Shown: piece after piece, positions 47,701-56,700 of the stretch
Layout: each line of letters opens with the position of its first letter
How positions within the stretch are numbered: the stretch's first letter is position 1
Assembly: GCA_029962745.1 (NCBI GenBank)
Contig: CM057159.1
Location: forward strand, 27,463,510-27,527,509
Source of the DNA: Echinometra lucunter
Taxonomy: Eukaryota; Echinodermata; Echinoidea; Camarodonta; Echinometridae
Length of the DNA stretch: 64,000 bases
Reading direction: 5' to 3'
The notes under the pieces: model-generated
Told to the model about the DNA's origin: nothing
Seen by the model: the letters and a program-made list of their open reading frames with translations, nothing else
Databases searched by the model: none
Program-made: the position numbers and the translations under genes

Positions 47701-50700
47701 AAAACTCAATATCAGACTCACATTGATACACACACACCTATGTAGGGTAGGGTTAGGGTTGTGATCTCGATTGTTCCTTGGATGGCCCTCTTTTTTTAAA
47801 AGCTAATGACCAGGGGAGGAGGGATGCCCCCTGCATGCCTTCCCTGGCTACGCCTAAGATTGGTTTAGCAATGCACAATCATCCTATCAACTACTTGCAG
47901 GATATCAAGTTAGTAATGCACATATGCATCAAATCATTCATACATATCTTCCCCTGCATGCTCTCATCAATGTTTTATTCATGTACATGGGTTAGGCAGG
48001 ATACGACTGTCATATATCATAAAAAGCTGTCATATACGCATGTAAAAAACGTATATTACCGAGATGTCTTGCGTCTACATCCAAAACTTCATCACTAAGC
48101 AAGCTTTGGCTTGTGAATGAATGATTGGGAGTACTCATTGAAATATACATGAAGGTTTTATTGATATGGGAATATGGGCCAATAATTCCTACTGCAATCA
48201 CAGAAATTACAGCCTTCTTGAATTCATAATGGGGTAAATTATAATACACTGCACACAGGAAGAAGCTGGTTCTCTAGTCGTACAATTTTTCTGACGTTAT
48301 CAGAATCGTGTCTACAGATTCTACAAAATCACATGAACACCAAGAACAAAAAAAAAAAATAAGTCAGCATGCAGTGCTACTATTTTTTATTTCCCAAATG
48401 GTGAAAGCTTACTGGGCAGTGTTCCCTTTGGAAATTTCATTCTAGGAGACTGATGTAGTCATCTACACCATACCCTTAATACAAGGGACAAATTGGTTGT
48501 CATGCTCATGATTTAGGATGTTCAGCACCATCCCTCGGCCTGAATTGTATGCTGTGAAAATATATGTCATCTCTCTTTCTTTCTCCCTCTCTCTCTCGCT
48601 ATTCCATCTCTGTCATTCTCTATGTCTCCCCTCCTCTTCTTTCAACCTTCCTCCTTCCTTCCTTCCTTCCTTCCTTTAGTCCTGCCATCTTTCCCACTCT
48701 CGTTCTCTTTCAACTCTTATTCTCCCTCTCTCTCTCTGTTCTTCCCTCTTTCTCTTCCACCCTCTCTCTCTTTCTCTCTTTATTCCACCTCTCTCATTCT
48801 CTATGTTGCTCCTTTCCCTTCTTTCTCCCTCCTCTCTCCCTTCCTCCATCCTTCCTTCAGTCCTGCCATCTTTCCCACTCTCGTTCTCTTTCAACTCTTA
48901 TTCTCTCTCTCTCTCTGTTCTTCCCTCTTTCTCTTCCACTCTCCTCTCTCTTTCTCTTCCACTCCCCTCTCTCTTTCTCTTCCACTCCCCTCTCTCTTTC
49001 TCTCTTTCTTCCTTTCCCCTCCTTTTGCTCCCTCTCCCCTCTCTTTTTTTACCCTCTCTCTGTCTTTCTTTCTAACCCTCCTCATTTCACAAATAATCAC
49101 ATAATACCTGTGTAATTAAAGGACTGGAAAGATATATGTGTAGGTCCTCTTGTGGTCTTAAAAAAAAAAACGATGCATGCTGCCTTTCCACAAGCAAATA
49201 TCCCCATGCTCATCCACCCACACGTTATGCATGACCAAAAGGGCAAGTATAGATGAAGTCATTTTGAAAAATATGATTTCATCACCATTTTCCATCTCTT
49301 TGGAACATTAATCCATCAAAATGGAGACAATATGAAAAGGTGTCAACTTTCTAAATGGAGTCCAGCCTTCCATTCGCACAGTGGGTCTGTAGAAGTTTTT
49401 TAAAAACCCAATAATCCTGGATGATATACGAGCAGCCATAAACAATTGTCTATTCCTAACCAGTCCTTGCCCATGATGATAGATTGTCTGAGGAAATGAA
49501 CATGTGCTCTCTCTGTCTCGTTCAATTAACAGTGATGAATGTAAATGCATTTCAACCCCTGTCCATTAACAAAATGTCATCATTGTCATCAGCTTTGCAC
49601 AATTAATTGTTTCTATATGTAAATCAAGCTTATAAAATTGATTCAAGTTTTTAACAACTGCATCACAACAACCATCAAAATTATTCCTTAATACTGATAT
49701 AATGTTAAACTATTTTTCTTAATAGTTTTTTATCAAATTTGTTACAATCTTCAGGTATCCAATAACATAAGTCACCAAGAATGCAGAAATGGGGTGTGTT
49801 TTTTTCAGTGCATGTCAATCTGAATTTTGACCTTGATTCTAAAGAATGTGACTTCTTTAACACGAACATCGCTTCTTATAATGCTTTTTACACAAGTCTC
49901 TGGATTACATAATATGTCTTTAAAAATCTCTTAACCCATTGACAACTGCATTCTATTCTTCCCAACAGACTTTATACAGGGGGTCGTCTCACTCCTTTAG
50001 GCAATGGCATAACAACTGTTTTCATCACTTAGCTTTCATTTACTTTTGATAATATACATCCTGCTACTCTCTTTGACAAGTTTCATACATTCAAACAGCA
50101 TACAAAATAGCAAAACACTACTCATCAAATCAAATCAAATCAAATCAATCCTTTGCCAAAACAGCAGCACTGCGACAGGAAGTTGCTCGTCTCAAGTTTC
50201 CAACCCAGCAAGGAGACAAATCCCCTGTTCCTGTCCATCCAGCGGATACCACCCCACTCCATCTCCTGCGACCTCCCACCCTTCAATCTCACTCCAGGCC
50301 AGGATCAATACCTATTGATTTTTCACTTTCCCGTATTTGTGCTGCAGTGTATATTTAGAGGAGGTACTTAGGTTTTCGAGATGAAGCGTGGCAAAAATAA
50401 ACACTGTATTTATATTCACAAAACTTTAATTGGTAAATTGTTCATAGACGATTTAGATCAATAAAGCAGGAGGAGATAAGATTCAGAATCAGGCCTGCTC
50501 AAATATGTATCGTACCTCAAGAGAAAAGAATAGACAATTTGACAGGTAATTGAAATGACATTGACAGACACAGTGATATTCACTGCCTCACGTATTATCG
50601 AAAGTGGGAAAGGCTCTTATGGTGTAAAAGTGATGCTACAAGCTGGCCTGATTGAAATCGCTACACTGTTCAATTTATGAAAGGCTCTATGATATTTTTC

Positions 50701-53700
50701 TGCTTTTTGCCACATGTATACTTATAATTTGTTTTGAATTCTAGAAAACAGAAATGAAAATTCATCTTTTGAAAAAAATGTTGACATTTTGTGAGAACCC
50801 ACTAATGATTATTGGGCCAGATTAACTGACAAAAGCTTTCCCCTGCAAAGCCAAAAAGATGTAAGTCACATCCTGCATTAGCACTCTTATTGCTCTCCTT
50901 ACATGATCGGTTTCTCCATCTCAAATTCAAACCTTGAGAATCAATCTAAATGTTTTCAAACTCTAACTTGTTTTGACAAAGTGCCCTCCTTATCAAAAAC
51001 ACCCACAAAATTATGTGGTGATGTATAATGTAAGGACTATATAAGAGACAATTTCTTTAAGTGTTCCATTTACGTCATGTTTACAGGACGAACAAGCATG
51101 TGAGGTCATAGTGCCATTGCTTGGCTGCTATCTGGGAGTCCATCGCATCAAGTCGTGGGAGCAGAGCATCATAGATCAAGTTGGACCCTCAAACTTGTAT
51201 AAACAAATCGACTCAATTTCATTAGCTGTAGGCCTGATAGTGCACCATTAAAGTCTTCACCAGCCTCAAGGGGAATAAGTGATGCCCTGTGATTGCCCTG
51301 ACAGATATATCAAAGAATGAAACCAAGGATGAGAAAGGACATCCCTTTGCTCTTTGGTGCCCAAAAAGGTTTTTGACAATTGTCATTAAAGAACAGGGAT
51401 GCCAACCTTGTATAGAGCACTGCAGTATTTTCAGGGTTGAATAAGAGTATTTTTGGGTGGAAAAACAGTATTTTCACCTTTTCTGCAATAGACATGAGTA
51501 GTAATACAATTTGGGGAAAAAAGTATTTTCTATAAAACCTGCAGTATTTTTGATGAAAAACAGTTAAAAGGAATACTGCAAAACAGGAACAGTTGGCATC
51601 TCTGAAAGAACCTTCGAGAGTTCAAGATTTTTGCATTTAGTGTTCTTTTTTTTGGCAATCTCACATGAAATAACAAAAAGAAAAAAATTAAGCACTCTTT
51701 CACCTTTGAAAACTTGTGAACCTAATCCTCATTGCTTGAAAACTGTGTCATGTACAGAGGTAACAGATTGCATAGTACCTGTAACAATCCCTATGGATTA
51801 ATATAGCCATGAACTCGACATACAGTTGCAGAATCTGTTTAAAATTCATATCATGGCTCGTAAATTGTATTCTCTTCTTTCCAGGATGGAAAATTATTCA
51901 TAATTATGAGGCACATGTACTATGCCTTTAACTATTCATGGACCATGTTTGATGCGATGCATCTTGCTAGCGGTCTTCCTGCAAGACCTGGGCTTTACAT
52001 GTGTAGACGGTTTATTAGCATTTAACGACGGCAGCTCCCTTGCGTCTTGTCGGTTTGTGTATTGTTTTACTGCTGGGAATCAATGTCATTATATGGGTGG
52101 GGATAAGGAGGATATGAGGATGAGAGATAGAGAGAGAGAAATAAAAAATCAAAAGATAGAATCACCGTGGAAAGAGTGAGAAAAGGTGGACAGAGAGAGA
52201 GAGAGAGAGAATGAAAAAGAAAAAGGTACAGAACAGGTAAAATCAACCAGTTGCACATCTTAATTATTGAGAGAGAAAAAAACAAAGGGGGGGGGGGTCA
52301 AAGATTTAATATACAAAAGCAGAAAAATATACTCAAGGCAATACGTTTTAAGGTGGTTCTAAAATGAAACATAAAATGAATATTCAGTATGAAGACAAGA
52401 ATATTACTGTCTACAGTTTACAGTCATAGGAGATAGTCGTGTGAACCAATTCTAGAAATTGACTGAAATAGAGCAGAAGTAATTTAATAGATCATCTCGT
52501 TTCATCACTACACACTAGACAACAGCTACAGATGAAAAGAAGGTATATTTTGAAGACTTCCAATGTCATTTTCATTTAAAAGATGACACTATGCATTCAT
52601 ATGCCCCTTTTTCAAGTATATTCTTTCTCGGATGGTGTTTATCTTACTAAATGTATTTCTTTGTGTGACAATACAATTTCTTACACTTACTGAATTACTC
52701 TCACGCCACAATATTTCCAACCTTATCTTAGACCAAATAAAAACCTAAGCCCTCTTCCTATCACTGAAAAAATGAAATTTAGAGCACAAGTCACAAGGGA
52801 AATGACGAATTTTCCTTACAGAGAGACTGTGATGTTTTCACATCTTCAGTAGATACCTTTTCAATTTCCTTTTCTTCTTCCCACTATCAAAGTTTAAAAT
52901 GATTCTTCCAAAGTATATAAACACATGTTTCATTTTTAGACGACACTTACTAAAAATCTGCAACTGACTTAACCCATTCGTGACAGGAATTATTTAAAGC
53001 CTAATTTGATCAGCTTTTATTCTTCAAATTGGTAACACCAACATTTTTATTTTATTGCTACATTTTTCTTATAAAACGTCATGTATCTGAAATGAATATA
53101 AATTGACAGAAATTATGAGAAGTCAAAAAGTTGCCAATTTGCAGGGGAAAACGGTGATTTTAAACCTTCTATCACATTGCCAATTTAAGGATTTTAATGC
53201 TTATCTCCCTTTAAAAATTTTTCAGCATCAAACAACGAATATTGACGCAACCAAAATGGGCACAGTTTGTGTAGAATTTTTTGCTCTTTCTGCTCATGTA
53301 TTTGGTATGATTTTTAGGGCTTTGCATCAAAAGATATTAGGCCAAACCACAAAATGTGTATCTCTGTCACGAATGGGTTAAATGAGATTCTTGTATTTGT
53401 TTGACACTCTTAGCAGGGCAAGCATGTGCATGAATGAAACCTATTTTGGGCCCATCCCCTGTGACCGACCTGAATGCCCACAGTGATTGAGAGGATTCAA
53501 TTGCACAAAGTGGTAGGCATTTATACCTATACCTCACAGGCAGTGTTAACCCCAACTTTAAGCTAAAAACTTCATCAAATGACATTCTAAGTGTTACTAA
53601 TCCAAACTGGGTAGAAATCATCCATTCATTTGTTTTTCAGGCTGAACAGGTAAGGCTATCATGTATCCACTGTCAATTAGGCCTTGTTGTTTCCTGACTT

Positions 53701-56700
53701 TCATGCTTAGCTTTTGATCTATTTGTCTTGTTTTTACCATCCAGTTTTCCTCTTTACGGCTCCAACATGCTTGGAATTCTTCTCAGCTACAATAATGCAA
53801 GACACTGGAACATATCTCAACATGTTGTCTGTGCAGAGCCAGAAGGGCATTATCTCATATGCTTTAGCTTAACACACAGTTAATTCCCTTCTGGCTCTGA
53901 ACAGATGATGTATTTATTTCTTTTTCTTTCTTATCCATTCCATGTTTAAGCAGTCATATGCATGCATCTCATATTTATGCAGGCCTTTTTTCGCATAATG
54001 AATTGTATTCTTGCATATATTTTCCCATTACATCCCCCTCTCTCTTCTCTTTTTCTTCCCCTAAATATTCCTTGTTGAATACTTCAATTTCTAGTTTGTT
54101 CATTTCTTTCTTCCTCCCAATCACATTTCTCCCCTTTTCTGTGAGCATCACTTCTCTGGAAACTTCTCCTTTATATTCTCACCTTCCCTTTCTTCAACTT
54201 TCCTTTCTGCCTTTCTGCCTTTCTGCAGCTGTTGTTTTCTGTTTTCCTCTCCACTTTTTCATCCTTCTCTATCCTTCTTTCTCAAGCATCCACACTCTCT
54301 CCACTTCTCCCTCTTTCTCTCCCTCCATCTCTTGCTCACCTTCCAAATTCAGCAAATAAATACTTATCCAAGTGTGTCAAGCAATGTGGGAGACCACTGC
54401 CAGAAAACGCAGGACTTGGGCATGAAACATAAACCCACTAGGGTCCTTGTATGGAGCTATTTATGTACCTGGGAACATTTCAAAAATCTCCCAGCACCCC
54501 TATGCATTGTCCACTTGTACACTTGCTTCGTATGCATGAGTCTACCTACTGCATAGCATCGATATACTGTGAGGAGACACTTTGTTGACACATGGGGAGG
54601 CTTGTTTCTCAGAAAGTGTAATTGGTGCGCTAAAAAGGGCATCAAATGGCGCAAATCAACTGCACGTTTTGATGCATTATCAAGCAGTTGTGCATGTGGA
54701 TTTGTGATAACAGAATTTTTATCAAGGCCACTACACATGCATCAGAATAATTACAATACTGAATTAACATAACTTAACTCTTTTCTTGGAGGCAATCACG
54801 TTGAAAGTTAGACACAGATCCCTTGTCAAGTAAATGGAAAGACTCCATGATGTACAATTATAAGTTATCTAAAAGCAACAGATATGTATTTCTATATGTA
54901 TGTACCTTTATAATGAATTAAGCATGTTGTGTTTTCATTATTGAGATGAGATCAATCTTAAGACTCCTTTTATCTAGTGATAGATTAATTTTCTACTAGA
55001 GGAATGATAGATAAATGGGTTTGTGACAATATGACTTAAGAAACAAGTGAAAAAGGACAAATCTTGCGAAAATATGATTTCAGCCAATCAATAAGCATGA
55101 AACAGAGAGTATCATTCAACAAAAATATTGTTCACCTTATAAACCACACCCTACGCTTTGGTGATGACTGAACAGATCTGAATTCAAGCATAATTATTTC
55201 ATCAGTTCTACTGTAAAAATATTTCATTTTACTCAGGGTTAGATTTCCAATCTAATTCTGAAAACCTCTCCATAAAGATCTACTCATAAGTACACAATAC
55301 AGAGCCCATTAATGATTGAAAGGAATGAGACAAAGGAAGAGGTAACTTTTACAAAATGTCTCCCTTATGATGACTGTGGAAGTGAGCATGTAATGATCAT
55401 CAACATGACTTCCAGCGATGAGAACAGAAATAAGCAAACAAGGAGTCACGAAAAAAAATTGGCATGCGAAAAACAGGAAGAGGTGACAGATAGCTTCAGC
55501 CTCCACTTCAATCAATGCTCCTGTAAAGCTTGCATGTTCTTGTAATAACAGAAAATATCTTGAGGAAGTCCAAACTTGCTTCAGTTTCATCTGTGAAACA
55601 TAGCATTGAGATAGTACACGTCCTGAGTTCCGGGCCACAGCTTAGTCATACACTTGGCTTAACCCTCGTGTATTCTAGATTCTAGTTACAGAACAGATAA
55701 AGTTCAACAAAGTCTACTGCATCACACCCACAACATACATCTACCAAATGACATTACTGTAATGTTAAAGAAGCTGTGTTTTCATGTATCTGTGCCTAGA
55801 AAATGAAACTTGCCAGCAGTCTCTGATAATTCCTTGTGGAATTATAGAAATTTATAATTATGAAAATAACTTTCTGGGATAAACAAGAGAAGCTCACCAA
55901 AATCTACAATCAATTTTCTCATGGTGTAATTCATGCAGCAAATAAAAGTGAAAACTGATGAGATTATCATGATTGGGAAAACGCATGCTCATAATAAGAA
56001 GACATGGATCCAATTTCCATTTGCAAACGAGGAGAATGTCTGCCTTTCGCATTCCATGACACTCCACCAGACATGATCTGGGTAGACCTCAAGGGATTGT
56101 GTTTGTGTAAACAAAAACCTGTCAGAGAAGAGTCTCAGAGAGAGACCTATGAAATTAGCATTGCCATCTCTCCTGGGCTTACACCACTTCACTCTTACCC
56201 TCCGCAAGAAGTCCCCATCACCCAGTCAGCTCGCCAGAAGATTCCCTCATCCTATAGTTCCATCCTCCAATCTTTAGGCCCCCCCCCACCATCTTCATCT
56301 TGTCATTCCACACAATGGCAAGGACTTTTAGGGCAATAATGAGCATTCCTGAAGCCTTGGGTAGGATTTCTGTAAAACAATCTGTATGGCCTTGTACAAG
56401 GAAAATATATTGATTCCAAGTTGATCATTTTCTTTTACGACCCCACTCTTCATCCTTCCCCTCTACACAGCTGCTTACAAGCAATGCAGGGAAAGTGTTT
56501 GCGTTTTTGCCCCATACACCTACTAACCAGAAATGATTTGCTAAAAGTTGATTTCTGTTGGTAGTACATTTACAACTCAAAGGATTATCTACAAACTAGA
56601 AGAGTGTAGTCTCTGAGAAAATGACTGCATTTGTGGTAGGCATGAAAGTTCATCTTCATTGGTGATATGATCTTTGAGAAACTTCAAGTCGGGTCACATC

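Noticed and set aside
48521..48529. TTCAGCACC, the left half of an RE1/NRSF silencer site, in SLC5A7 intron 1
   Set aside because: The right half does not match, and one 9-mer is expected by chance in a window of this size, even though REST control of cholinergic genes is known.
48564..49115. 183-codon and overlapping 160-codon frames, Ser/Leu/Phe/Pro-rich
   Set aside because: Pure consequence of the polypyrimidine tract; low complexity in all frames.
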